Below are positions 1-9,121 of a stretch of DNA of 64,000 nucleotides, piece by piece. Source of the DNA: CAWKAO01 sp963847665 (GTDB lineage: Bacteria > Actinomycetota > Humimicrobiia > Humimicrobiales > Humimicrobiaceae); contig CAWKAO010000002.1 of assembly GCA_963847665.1 (NCBI GenBank), forward strand, positions 918,074 through 982,073, in the 5' to 3' direction. The notes below the pieces were generated by a model. That model made no database searches and had not been told where the DNA came from. It saw only the letters and a program-made list of their open reading frames with translations. A program made the position numbers and the translations under genes. Within the stretch, counting starts at the first letter, position 1; every line of letters starts with the position of its first letter.

Positions 1-1
1 T

Positions 2-1795
2 TGCCAGATGCTTACAGGAAGTGGCGGATGGCCCCTTTCTATAATAATGACTCCCGATAAAAAACCTTTTTTTGCGGCAACATATATCCCTAAGGAATCA
101 AAATACGGCCATACAGGAATGATGGATTTGCTGAAAAGGATCAGTGAAATCTGGCAAAACCAGAGAGATAAGGCTACCAGGTCCGCAGAGGATATTGCTG
201 ATGCTCTTAATAGACTGTCACAAAAGACTGCCACCAATAAATTGGACATATCAATACTTGAAAGCACATATAACAATCTGTCAAATTTTTTTGATGATGA
301 AAATGGTGGTTTTGGACAATCTCCAAAATTTCCTTCGCCACATAACCTGATCTTTCTCCTGAGGTACTGGAAGAGGACAAAAGAAGACAGGGCGCTTTTT
401 ATGGTAGAAAAAACCCTCCAGGCTATGAATATGGGTGGCATATGGGACCATGTCGGTTTTGGCTTTCACCGTTATTCTACGGATCCGCAGTGGCTCCTTC
501 CCCATTTTGAGAAAATGCTATATGACCAGGCTATGCTTTCAATGGCATACACTGATGCTTTTCTGGTGACAAAAAAATCTGCATATAAAAGGACTGCTGA
601 GCAGATTTTTACTTATATACTTAGGGATATGACTTCCCGTGACGGTGGTTTTTTTACAGCTGAAGATGCCGACAGTGAAGGTGAAGAAGGCAAATATTAT
701 GTCTGGACATATGATGAGATAATTCAGGCAGTAGATCATGATGACCTTTTCTTTATCCAGGATATATTTAATATTAAAAAAGATGGTAATTTCAGGGATG
801 AGGCAACCAGTAAAAGCACTGGTAAAAATATTCTTTTTTTTAAGGATACACCGGAAAAATTAGCAGAAAGACATAAACTCTCTATGAAAGAACTCTTTAA
901 TAGAATTGAGAGCATTAGAGCGAAGCTTTACGATTTCAGGAGCAAAAGAATCCGCCCGTTAATGGATGATAAGATACTTACAGACTGGAACGGCCTTATG
1001 ATATCATCCCTTGCAAGAGCAGCACAGGCTTTCGATCAGGATATTTACATGGATGCAGCGATCCGTGCAAATGATTTTATATTAAATAATAATTTTCTTG
1101 CAGGTAAAGGCCTGTTTCATAGTTATGGATCAGATAAAAATAGTATTTTAGGTAATCTCGATGATTATTCTTTTTTAATAATGGGGTTAACAGACCTTTA
1201 CGAAGCTACATTTGATGCTTCTCACCTTAAGAACGCAGTTTTATTAATGGAAATACTCATCAATAAATTCTGGGATGAAGATTCTGGTGGTTTTTTCTTT
1301 ACGCACAAAGAAAATACAGATGTAATAGCAAGAATGAAATACAGCAGTGACGGAGCTATCCCTTCAGGAAATTCTATATCGATGTTTAACCTTCTAAGAC
1401 TTGCAGGATTTACTGAAAGACAGGACCTGGCTGATAAGGCTTTGAGACTGGGGGAATCTTTTTTTAGCGATATAGCAAAAAATCCAGATTTTCACACAAG
1501 TTTTGTAGCTGCATTTGATTTTTTCTTTGGGCCCTCACATGAAGTTGTAATAACTGGTGAGGAGAATTCCATTCATACAAAAAATATGATAAAAACTTTG
1601 AGAGAAAAGTTTGTGCCGAACAAGATAGTAATTTTTAAACCATATGGGCAAGAGGACCCGGAGATCCAGGACATAGCAAAGTATATAAACGGATATAATA
1701 TGATAAATAAAAAACCCACAGCTTATGTCTGTACAGGGCATAATTGCAAGCTGCCTACAAACAGTATTGAAGAAATGGTCCGATCACTTGAATGA
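2..1795 (+). CDS. DUF255 / thioredoxin-domain protein (YyaL/SSP411 type), 5' end outside window
   Basis: The frame is open from the window edge, so the start codon and most of the N-terminal thioredoxin-like domain are missing. The visible part begins at the end of that domain (GSGGWPL, then TPDKKPFFAATYIP). It continues into the alpha/alpha-barrel related to N-acylglucosamine 2-epimerase, with family blocks FGQSPKFPSP, WDHVGFGFHRYS, HFEKMLYDQA, TAEDADSEGEEG and DDKILTDWNGL. The C-terminus has the usual Cys-containing VCTGHNCKLP. Full family members are about 680 residues; 598 codons are visible. The biochemical role of the family is poorly defined (cytoplasmic, possibly redox or carbohydrate related). 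The following transporter gene overlaps its stop, suggesting co-transcription. Confidence 0.9.
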   Translation, partial: CQMLTGSGGWPLSIIMTPDKKPFFAATYIPKESKYGHTGMMDLLKRISEIWQNQRDKATRSAEDIADALNRLSQKTATNKLDISILESTYNNLSNFFDDENGGFGQSPKFPSPHNLIFLLRYWKRTKEDRALFMVEKTLQAMNMGGIWDHVGFGFHRYSTDPQWLLPHFEKMLYDQAMLSMAYTDAFLVTKKSAYKRTAEQIFTYILRDMTSRDGGFFTAEDADSEGEEGKYYVWTYDEIIQAVDHDDLFFIQDIFNIKKDGNFRDEATSKSTGKNILFFKDTPEKLAERHKLSMKELFNRIESIRAKLYDFRSKRIRPLMDDKILTDWNGLMISSLARAAQAFDQDIYMDAAIRANDFILNNNFLAGKGLFHSYGSDKNSILGNLDDYSFLIMGLTDLYEATFDASHLKNAVLLMEILINKFWDEDSGGFFFTHKENTDVIARMKYSSDGAIPSGNSISMFNLLRLAGFTERQDLADKALRLGESFFSDIAKNPDFHTSFVAAFDFFFGPSHEVVITGEENSIHTKNMIKTLREKFVPNKIVIFKPYGQEDPEIQDIAKYINGYNMINKKPTAYVCTGHNCKLPTNSIEEMVRSLE

Positions 1796-3164
1796 TATAA
1801 ATAAAAACCTGTATAAAAAAAGAGTCGCAATATTTTCACTTGCTGTCTCCGTGGTGCTTGTCCTTGCAAAGATTTTAGTAGCCTATTATTCAAACAGTAT
1901 CAGTGTCTTTTCAGAAGCATTAAACAACGGGCTGGATCTTGTGACTGTACTGATGACACTCCTGGCTGTAAGGATCGCGACAAGGCCTGCAGATAAGGAC
2001 CATACCTATGGGCATGGAAAATATGAAAATCTTTCGGCTTTTTTTGAAATAATAATCATAACCCTGCTAAGTGTTTTCATAATATTTAAATCAATACAGA
2101 GACTCATAAACAGGAGTTTTATTCTAAATCTAAATAACTATGTATTCTATATACTTATTGCTTCAATAATAATAAACATAATCAGAGTATATTTTATAGG
2201 CAGTGCCGCAAAACGTTTTAATTCAATGGCCTTCAGGGCAGATTTCATCAATTATTCCAGCGATGCCATAAGCTCAGTAATAGTCATAATAGGACTCCTG
2301 CTTGCAAAAAGGGGATTTTATCTTGCTGATCCGATTGCTTCTATTATAGTATCAATAATAATCATAGGATTTAGCATCAGGCTGCTGTTAAAAATAATCA
2401 GGAATTTCCTGGATTATATTCCAGTTGAAACGACAGAAAAAGTCTCCAAAATGCTCGAGAATTTTCCGGAAATATCAAGAGTATACGATTTGAAGATACA
2501 TGAAGTAGGAGATACTAAATTTATAAGCGCAGACCTTGGACTAAACGACAATATTTATATCTCACAGATAGAAAAGATTAAAGAAAAAATAAGGAAAGAG
2601 ATCGCCAAAAACCTGCCGGGCTCTGAAGTGATGATAGAATTCAGGCCGGCTTTATCCAGGGACAATATAGACTGTGTAGTCAAGGAGGTCCTCCTGAACC
2701 AGGATTCAGTCAATGATATACATAATATTTTTATCTATAATGTTGGAAAACAGTTGGACATATCAGTCCATATAGAACTCAGCAAGTCGTTTAATCTTGA
2801 AGATGCTGATAAATTGACCGATAAAACTGAAGAGATCTTAAAAAAAAGAATAGAAAATCTAAGGAATATATACATACATATAGAAGATGCCAGGATCAAT
2901 GAAGAATGGGATGATGTCACCCAGCAGTCAGAGATCTTGATATCCAAAATAAAGGATAGTATCTCACTTATCGCCTCCCCTGATACCTGCCACAAGTTCA
3001 CGGTGCTTGAAAAAAGTGGCCATATAAATATTGCATTCCATTGCAGGTTGGATAGAAATCTTGGTATAGGTCAGGCACATTCAGCAGTCACTGAGATGGA
3101 AAATATAGTAAAAAACATTTCAAACAACATAAGCGAAGTCTCGATTCATGTAGAACCAATATAA
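1788..3164 (+). CDS. Cation diffusion facilitator (CDF) metal transporter with extended C-terminus
   Basis: Membrane exporter of divalent cations (Zn, Fe, Mn or Co class), coupled to protons. About six N-terminal membrane segments are present with the family blocks SEALNNGLD in TM2, HTYGHGKYEN in the first cytoplasmic loop and DFINYSSD in TM5. CDF proteins are usually near 300 residues; this one has about 458. The extra length is soluble and looks like further copies of the ferredoxin-like C-terminal dimerisation domain. I use TTG at 1788, which overlaps the upstream stop, because the protein from there matches a CDF N-terminus. An in-frame ATG at 1725 would add 21 residues read inside the upstream gene. 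Metal specificity cannot be read from the sequence. Confidence 0.88.
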   Translation: MNDINKNLYKKRVAIFSLAVSVVLVLAKILVAYYSNSISVFSEALNNGLDLVTVLMTLLAVRIATRPADKDHTYGHGKYENLSAFFEIIIITLLSVFIIFKSIQRLINRSFILNLNNYVFYILIASIIINIIRVYFIGSAAKRFNSMAFRADFINYSSDAISSVIVIIGLLLAKRGFYLADPIASIIVSIIIIGFSIRLLLKIIRNFLDYIPVETTEKVSKMLENFPEISRVYDLKIHEVGDTKFISADLGLNDNIYISQIEKIKEKIRKEIAKNLPGSEVMIEFRPALSRDNIDCVVKEVLLNQDSVNDIHNIFIYNVGKQLDISVHIELSKSFNLEDADKLTDKTEEILKKRIENLRNIYIHIEDARINEEWDDVTQQSEILISKIKDSISLIASPDTCHKFTVLEKSGHINIAFHCRLDRNLGIGQAHSAVTEMENIVKNISNNISEVSIHVEPI

Positions 3165-3176
3165 AAGGGGTTAAGG

Positions 3177-4373
3177 ATAAACAGGGCAAAAACAGGATTT
3201 AATATAAAACAGATCGGCCTTTCAGCGGGCAGTCATTTTATCATAGACATTTACCAGAGTTTCTATGTCGGACTGATACCCCTGCTGACATTGACATTTG
3301 GCCTGTCGCTTTCAAGGGTCAGCTTACTTGGGGCTACAAGTGTTATTGCAAACAGCCTTTTTTCACCATTATTCGGGTATTTTTCTGATCGTTTTGGGCT
3401 TAAGTACTTCATCGTGGCAGGTCCCCTTGTTGCTGCTATTTTTTTAAGTCTGCTTGGTATTATTCCAAATTACTGGTTGATCCTTGGTGTTTTGTTTATG
3501 GGAAATCTTGGAATAGCATCCTACCATCCGGCAAGCGCCGCAATCGCAGGACATTATGGTGGTAACAAAAAAGGGTTCAGTTCTTCATTAATAAATTTTG
3601 GAGGTAATTTCGGATCCGCTTTTGGAGCCCTGCTTGTAATACTTATACTTGACAAAATAGGTATCAATTATACTCCGTTTGCCATGATACCCGGTATTAT
3701 TATGGTGATAATACTGTTTAAATATATGCCTGGCACCCAAACATCTGTGATTAAGACAGATAGTGGTGATTTTTTTAAAAAATTAAAGAGTGTAAAACCG
3801 GTCAAATTATTCCTTTTAGCAAACCTTGTCATAACAGTCTATGCCCTCTATATTTTGTGGATAAGCCTTATAAATTATATGCCGCTTTACCTGACTGAAG
3901 CCGGTGTCCCGATAATCAGTATCGGTATTGTACTTTTTCTGTTTGGTACTATTGGAGGTGGTGCAGGTTTTCTCTCAGGAATACTCTATGACAGGTTTAA
4001 AAAAGGAAATGTATTGCTCCAGTCCTGTCTTGCAATCTCAATACCAATTCTGTATCTGATGTTTTTACCTGGTAATAAGATCATTGTAACTATTGCACTT
4101 TTTATAACAGCAGGTATTTTTCTTGTAGCAATACAGCCTGTTGGCATAAGGATGTCCCAGGATCTGCTGCCTGGAAATATCAGTCTTGCTTCTTCTTTGA
4201 TGCTGGGACTGAGCTCAGGGCTCGCAGGAGTCACTATGATATTTTTGGGTAAAGTCGCTGATAGAATAGGAATTGCAAGGCTTTTAAGGTTGGAACTTAT
4301 ATTTCTGATAATAGCTTTTATCGTACTCTTCAGTTATCCTGCATTAAATAAAAAATTAAGTAGAGAAGACTAA
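3177..4373 (+). CDS. MFS transporter, fosmidomycin-resistance (Fsr)-like, non-canonical start
   Basis: Twelve-helix major facilitator, probable drug or metabolite exporter of the inner membrane. Family-like features are SAGSHFIIDIYQSFYVGLIP at the N-terminus, GYFSDRFGLKYF after TM2 and ASYHPASAA in TM4. The first conventional start codon in frame is TTG at 3291, but the conserved first helix is encoded upstream of it, back to about 3210. Between the in-frame stop of the CDF gene (3162) and 3291 there is no ATG, GTG or TTG. The best candidate is ATA at 3177, preceded by a good Shine-Dalgarno AAGGGG, giving 398 residues, normal for the family. A sequencing error in the start codon is the main alternative. 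It is transcribed with the preceding genes. Confidence 0.8.
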   Translation: MNRAKTGFNIKQIGLSAGSHFIIDIYQSFYVGLIPLLTLTFGLSLSRVSLLGATSVIANSLFSPLFGYFSDRFGLKYFIVAGPLVAAIFLSLLGIIPNYWLILGVLFMGNLGIASYHPASAAIAGHYGGNKKGFSSSLINFGGNFGSAFGALLVILILDKIGINYTPFAMIPGIIMVIILFKYMPGTQTSVIKTDSGDFFKKLKSVKPVKLFLLANLVITVYALYILWISLINYMPLYLTEAGVPIISIGIVLFLFGTIGGGAGFLSGILYDRFKKGNVLLQSCLAISIPILYLMFLPGNKIIVTIALFITAGIFLVAIQPVGIRMSQDLLPGNISLASSLMLGLSSGLAGVTMIFLGKVADRIGIARLLRLELIFLIIAFIVLFSYPALNKKLSRED

Positions 4374-4449
4374 AATTAATTAAAAAATTTATTTATATTC
4401 TTTTCAGGAATTCTTCTTTTTCAATATAAGTATAGTAGAAGAATCCCTA

Positions 4450-4493
4450 TATGAAATAAACCTGAGAAAAGAATCCCTCAGGCTTATTTCATA
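4450..4493. terminator. Bidirectional terminator hairpin between convergent genes
   Basis: A 17-bp stem with one mismatch (4450-4466 against 4477-4493) and a 10-nt A-rich loop lies between the convergent MFS and lipoprotein genes. AT-rich tracts flank it on both sides, so it could end transcription from either strand. Confidence 0.7.
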
Positions 4494-4541
4494 GCTTATT
4501 TTATAAATACAATTTAATGATGATCAATACAAAATTATTTT

Positions 4542-5069
4542 CTATTCTTCCGTGACACTGAGCACTACGTTTACATCAGCAGCATCATTAATAAAGACTG
4601 TGGTAAGATAGGTGTCATTACTTGCCTGATAGGTATAGTTTTGACCGTCATCCCCGGCGTCCATCTTTACATCTGATACTTCATTCCAGCCTGAAAGTTC
4701 TGATTTGTAATAATTATAAAGTTCTTCCCCACTACCACTGTATGTACCGCTTACGCTCCAGCCTTTTTTCCCGTCTGTTGTCTGGCTTGCAGAAAATGTG
4801 ATCGTTATATCCTTATTGACCGGTACTACAGAGGGCCAATCATCAGGGATATCGCTGCCGCCGATGCTCATCTCATTTCCTTCTTCATCTGTAATATTGA
4901 CCTGACCTTCAGAGAGGTCTATATCAACATTTTCTCCTTCTTTTGCTGCAGCATTCTCTATAGCTTTTTCTATTGTTTTTTGAGCAATTTTCCCGGCACA
5001 ACCGCTAAAAACCATAACAAGACATAAAGAAATACCAATGATGGTTATTATCGTTATTATTTTTTTCAC
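4542..5069 (-). CDS. Small lipoprotein of unknown function
   Basis: A 175-residue protein with a lipoprotein signal peptide: Lys-Lys, a hydrophobic run, then FSGC with the lipidated Cys at residue 24. The mature part starts with a short helix, has an acidic stretch near residues 45-75 (including DEEGNEMSIGG), and then a beta-rich domain with SASQTTDGKKGWSVSGTYSG and paired YNYY and NYTYQAS motifs. The GTG start at 5069 is set by AAGGAG six bases upstream. An AT-rich TATAAT-like box lies at 5107-5112 on the minus strand. It stands alone with its own terminator. No catalytic motif is evident; it is probably anchored to the outer face of the cytoplasmic membrane. Confidence 0.75.
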   Translation of the reverse strand: MKKIITIITIIGISLCLVMVFSGCAGKIAQKTIEKAIENAAAKEGENVDIDLSEGQVNITDEEGNEMSIGGSDIPDDWPSVVPVNKDITITFSASQTTDGKKGWSVSGTYSGSGEELYNYYKSELSGWNEVSDVKMDAGDDGQNYTYQASNDTYLTTVFINDAADVNVVLSVTEE

Positions 5070-5214
5070 TTTTTACTCCTTTTTTAAGTATTAGTTAGTT
5101 TTAAATATTATATAGTTGTTGAAAAAAAATTAAAATATTATTTTGACCTGTATGAATATATTCTCATAAACATGGGTTTTTTTGTATAAAAATTAATAAG
5201 GCCTGCTATTATGA

Positions 5215-6696
5215 TCATGTATATAGCTGGCTTACAAGTCCATATATTTTTTTATACTTTTCGTACTTTTCTAGATATCTTTCCCTTATTTTACTGTCGG
5301 GATCAAAACTGTCCTTAATCTTTACAAATCTGGACAGAGCTTCACTCAGGTCAAACCTGCCGGTCCCTGTTCCTGCAAGGATCATGGTCCCCAGGCATCC
5401 CGCTTCAGTTATATCCATCCTGAAAAGTGGCCTGTTTAAGATCGATGACTTAAGCTGAAGCTCATAATCAGATTTTGCTCCGCCGCCTGTCACCCTTAGC
5501 TCAGTCGATCTCATACCGCTTTTTTCTGCAAGTTCAAGGTTGAAACATATCTCAAAGACCAATCCTTCCACGAGCCCTTTAAAAATATCTTCTTTACCTG
5601 TACTGAGATCAAGCCCGATTATGGCACCTTTTGAGACAGGATCGAGGTAAGGTGTGCCGGAAGCAGAAAAATAAGGCAGGGTAAAAAGTCTTGACGGCTC
5701 AAATTTAAGTGATGAGGATATGTTCCTTATTGTCTTATTATCGCCATCTGCCATGGTATCACGGAACCATTTGACTACACTGCCACTGGATAAGTTGTAT
5801 GCAAGGGTCACATATTTGTCTTTTATGGCATGTGCCTGAAGACCAAAATTATGTTGAAGCATCTCATCGTTTGTTGTGGCTTCATCAGAGCAAACTGTCG
5901 CACATTCTACTGTACCCATTCCATCTGCTGCTATACCACCTGTAACAGCACCTACTCCAAATGCTGCACACGGCTGGTCATGGCATCCTGTTACGACTGA
6001 GACTCTTCCTTTAAAACCAAGTTCTTTAGCTATTTCATCAGACACCTTACCGATTTCCAGGCCAGAAGGCCCAGGTTCTGAAAAAAGACCTACATCAATA
6101 TCAAATCTTGAAAGGATATCTTCTCTCCATACTTTTTGCCTGACATCAAAAAAAAGTGTCCTTGAAGCAAGTGCATGGTTTATGCGGGTTTCTTTTATAC
6201 CGAGTTTATGATAAAGCAGGTCATCGGTAAAAAGGATCTTTTCGGCCCTTTTATATATTTCAGGACGATTGTTTTTTATCCAGAGGATCTTGTTTAACGG
6301 ACAGATAAAACCTGGAGGATAACCTGTGATAATAAAAAGTTCCTTGCTGGTATATACGGACAATATCTCCTCGAGCTCTTTTGTGCTTCTTGCATCAGTA
6401 GAATAGATCGTGTTATGGATCACTTCCCCATTTTTTCCTATCAGCGTAAGACCTTCGCCGAAAGTAGATACGGAAAGTGCAGTAACCGGGTCCTTTTTTA
6501 CCGGCTGGCTGTTATTCACATTTTTCAGCACTTCAAAGACTTTTTTCCATTGATCTTCAGTATCAAATTCTACCCATCCTGGCTCAGGAAACAACAGGTC
6601 ATATTCCATATAATAACTGGCCAGTATCTCACCGTTTTCATTAAAAGCGATAGCTTTCGTTCCTGTCGTCCCTATATCAATGCCCAACAGACTCAT
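5215..6696 (-). CDS. FGGY-family carbohydrate kinase (xylulokinase/gluconokinase-like)
   Basis: ATP-dependent sugar kinase, 493 residues, full length for the family. The N-terminal phosphate-binding loop is LLGIDIGTTGTKAIAF. The centre carries TGCHDQPCAAFGVGAV, where the Asp is the expected catalytic base, and the C-terminal nucleotide site is VTGGGAKSDYELQ. The start ATG at 6696 follows GGAGGAG. It is the distal gene of the run that includes the xylose-isomerase-like gene and a zinc dehydrogenase, so it probably phosphorylates the ketose or polyol they make. Motifs do not separate xylulose, ribulose, gluconate or other substrates. Confidence 0.88.
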   Translation of the reverse strand: MSLLGIDIGTTGTKAIAFNENGEILASYYMEYDLLFPEPGWVEFDTEDQWKKVFEVLKNVNNSQPVKKDPVTALSVSTFGEGLTLIGKNGEVIHNTIYSTDARSTKELEEILSVYTSKELFIITGYPPGFICPLNKILWIKNNRPEIYKRAEKILFTDDLLYHKLGIKETRINHALASRTLFFDVRQKVWREDILSRFDIDVGLFSEPGPSGLEIGKVSDEIAKELGFKGRVSVVTGCHDQPCAAFGVGAVTGGIAADGMGTVECATVCSDEATTNDEMLQHNFGLQAHAIKDKYVTLAYNLSSGSVVKWFRDTMADGDNKTIRNISSSLKFEPSRLFTLPYFSASGTPYLDPVSKGAIIGLDLSTGKEDIFKGLVEGLVFEICFNLELAEKSGMRSTELRVTGGGAKSDYELQLKSSILNRPLFRMDITEAGCLGTMILAGTGTGRFDLSEALSRFVKIKDSFDPDSKIRERYLEKYEKYKKIYGLVSQLYT

Positions 6697-6746
6697 ATTC
6701 TCCTCCAGGTCTTTATAGATTTCAGATCTTTCCTATTCTTTGCCCA

Positions 6747-7862
6747 TTATCTCTTCATACTTTTTGTAAGTATCATCTCTATTTCGCCCCTGTTATTTTC
6801 AGGGTCATAATAAGCATCCAGCATCTTTTCGATCGGAAGGGAATCAATCCTATCGTTCATAATTTTTAGAGCAAGTGCGTTTATCTCTATGGCTTTTTCT
6901 ACGGGCATCCTTTCAGGATTTATATCAATGCCAAAATATTCTTTAAATCCGGCCATCTTCAAGACATAAAGCATGGCTTCCGCCTGCTGCCATTCTATTA
7001 CGCCGACATTAAGGTCCTGGTCATAGTTACCCATAGGCTGGCTGTTCCAATGAGTGTTGAAAAGCCTTCCTTCCCTCAAGCATCTGGATATCGCATAAGG
7101 GGTATCTTCAGAGCCCATCCTTATGTGACCTATTTCAGGCTGCATCCCGAGCAGCGGTATTCCTTTTGCTAACAGGTCAAGGTTAGTCTTGTTTTTCATC
7201 CTGCCCTCGATGTCCTTGCATGCGATAAGACCGTCTGCTGTTGTCCTGTAAATATTGTTTGGTGCAGGCTCATATGGTTTGGGTTCAATAGCGCAGATGA
7301 TACCGGGTACCTCATCCATTGCTTCTGCTACAGCGCCCTCAAACCTGTCCCACATATCATAATAAAGAGTGCCCAGAGAGTATGTATAACCGTCTATTCC
7401 CGGCCATATACCTGCATGATGCAGTTTCTTTTCCTTTGCAAATCGCAGGCAGTCTACAAGGGTCTGCATAGCTTTCCTGCGGTTCTTTTCAATGGGATTT
7501 GACAGTGAACCGAATTCATATTCTTTAGGATAGAATATTGCAGGATATGCCGACTGTAATATTATACCTGTTTCCTTTTCAAGTCTTTCGTACAGGTGCC
7601 AATTTTCTTCATTTACCTCGACCGGATAATGGGCTTCAATGGCTTTTACACCAAATTTTGCCATGCCCGCAGCCATCTCGATCCGTTCAGCGATCGTCTT
7701 GGGAGGGACATATGCTTCATGAAATCTTCCACCACTTGGAGCAAAGTACCATATGCCTACAGAGATCTTGAGGTCCAGAGAAAAACTTTTCATATGTTTG
7801 ACCATCTCATCTCTTGTAAGCCTTTTTTTCTGATAACTTGTATCAGTTATTTGATTATTCAT
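6747..7862 (-). CDS. Xylose-isomerase-like TIM-barrel sugar isomerase
   Basis: A 371-residue member of the xylose isomerase superfamily. EPKPYEP near residue 190 matches the metal-binding EPKP of xylose isomerases; MQPEIGHIRM and FNTHWNSQPMGNYDQD provide the following Glu, His and Asp metal positions, and GIDINPER resembles the final Asp site. It should interconvert an aldose and a ketose using divalent metal in the cytoplasm. It sits 50 bp upstream of an FGGY kinase, the classic isomerase-kinase pairing. The start ATG follows TAGGAG. The overall sequence diverges from XylA, so a less common aldose such as rhamnose, or an epimerisation, remains possible. Confidence 0.8.
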   Translation of the reverse strand: MNNQITDTSYQKKRLTRDEMVKHMKSFSLDLKISVGIWYFAPSGGRFHEAYVPPKTIAERIEMAAGMAKFGVKAIEAHYPVEVNEENWHLYERLEKETGIILQSAYPAIFYPKEYEFGSLSNPIEKNRRKAMQTLVDCLRFAKEKKLHHAGIWPGIDGYTYSLGTLYYDMWDRFEGAVAEAMDEVPGIICAIEPKPYEPAPNNIYRTTADGLIACKDIEGRMKNKTNLDLLAKGIPLLGMQPEIGHIRMGSEDTPYAISRCLREGRLFNTHWNSQPMGNYDQDLNVGVIEWQQAEAMLYVLKMAGFKEYFGIDINPERMPVEKAIEINALALKIMNDRIDSLPIEKMLDAYYDPENNRGEIEMILTKSMKR

Positions 7863-7934
7863 TTTGACTCCTATTATTAATTTTTATTAAAACTATCTCC
7901 CTGGTATCGATAATAAATATCTTATCATCCCGTT

Positions 7935-9023
7935 CTATTTAGAGACCTCTATCTGTATCTTTATCTGCTGGCCAGGATCATTTCTTAATAGCCTTATTGC
8001 TTCCTCTGTCTTTTCAAGGGGATACGTGGAAGTGATAAGAGGTTCTACTTTGACAATACCTTCTTCAAGTGCCCTTATAGCTCCAGGCCACGCAAGCGGA
8101 GCAAGCCATGCTGACCTGATCTCTTTATCCATGGTATGGAAGCTTAATGCAGGGATCTTAAATACATCATCTTCATTAGGAAGACCAAAATGGACTATTG
8201 TCCCGCAGTTACCGACTATCTCTACAGCCTGTTCAAATGCTGCATTTGCGCTTGTAGGGACTATGGACCTGTCTGCAAGTCTCCCTTTTGTAAGATCGCT
8301 TATCGTCTTTTTGAGGTCTGGAGTATAATACTTGCTGTTTTTATCGACAGTATTGAATATATAATCGGCACCCATTTTTTTGCCCTGTTCAAGTCTCCAG
8401 TCATCTTTAACAGCCCCCATGAGAGCCACTTTTGACGCACCCATCGCCTTGATCATCTGCAGCATCATCATACCCATTGCACCGGGACCAAATATTGCTA
8501 CAAAATCACCTAATCTTATTCCCAGCTTCTTTACTCCATTAAGTGCACAGGCAAGTGGTTCAGTAAAAGCTCCTACCGGATAACTGACATCATCCGATAT
8601 CTTGAATAAACCTGTATATCTTGATACACAATATTCTGCAAAACCACCGTCTGAAGTAACTCCGGGTACAAAAAGATTTGAACAAAGATGTGTCTGGCCG
8701 TCTGCGCAGGAATAACATGCATTACAGTTCTGGACCGGGTTTACAACTACTCTATCCCCGGGCTTAAAAAGACCCAGCATTTCAGGGACGCTCCCTACCT
8801 CGACTACCTCACCGGTAAATTCATGGCCCAGCACGAGTGGTCCCTTACCCGTTGCAGTCCCTACGGGGGAAAGACCATAATAATATGAGATATCAGAACC
8901 ACAGATTCCAACACTTTTTACTTTTACCAGAACGTCTATAGGAGATATTTCAGGAATAGGAATATTTTCCATTGCCATTTTTTCAGCTTCATAGAACACC
9001 TGGGCTTTCATTGTACCTTTCAA
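7935..9023 (-). CDS. Zinc-dependent alcohol/polyol dehydrogenase (MDR family)
   Basis: Medium-chain dehydrogenase, 362 residues, NAD(P)-dependent oxidation of a polyol or sugar alcohol. Catalytic zinc ligands are Cys41 (GICGSD) and His67-Glu68 (GHEFTGEV). The structural zinc site is Cys100, 103, 106 and 114. A Rossmann segment begins at VAIFGPGAMGMM. The TTG start at 9023 is preceded by AAGGAGG five bases upstream, a stronger signal than that before the in-frame ATG at 9011. It lies between an epimerase and the isomerase-kinase pair, consistent with entry of a polyol into the same route. Sorbitol, threonine or other dehydrogenase activities cannot be separated here. Confidence 0.88.
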   Translation of the reverse strand: MKGTMKAQVFYEAEKMAMENIPIPEISPIDVLVKVKSVGICGSDISYYYGLSPVGTATGKGPLVLGHEFTGEVVEVGSVPEMLGLFKPGDRVVVNPVQNCNACYSCADGQTHLCSNLFVPGVTSDGGFAEYCVSRYTGLFKISDDVSYPVGAFTEPLACALNGVKKLGIRLGDFVAIFGPGAMGMMMLQMIKAMGASKVALMGAVKDDWRLEQGKKMGADYIFNTVDKNSKYYTPDLKKTISDLTKGRLADRSIVPTSANAAFEQAVEIVGNCGTIVHFGLPNEDDVFKIPALSFHTMDKEIRSAWLAPLAWPGAIRALEEGIVKVEPLITSTYPLEKTEEAIRLLRNDPGQQIKIQIEVSK

Positions 9024-9121
9024 TTTAGCCTCCTTGTTTTATTTTTTTTATTTTTATTTATATTTATTTCTTGTTCTGTCTTTGGTTACAAAAACCATTT
9101 TTCTAAAATAATTTTAGAATA

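Noticed and set aside
9100..9119. Terminator after the epimerase gene at 9122
   Set aside because: The palindrome is perfect but made only of A and T apart from one C-G pair, and no T run follows on the minus strand.
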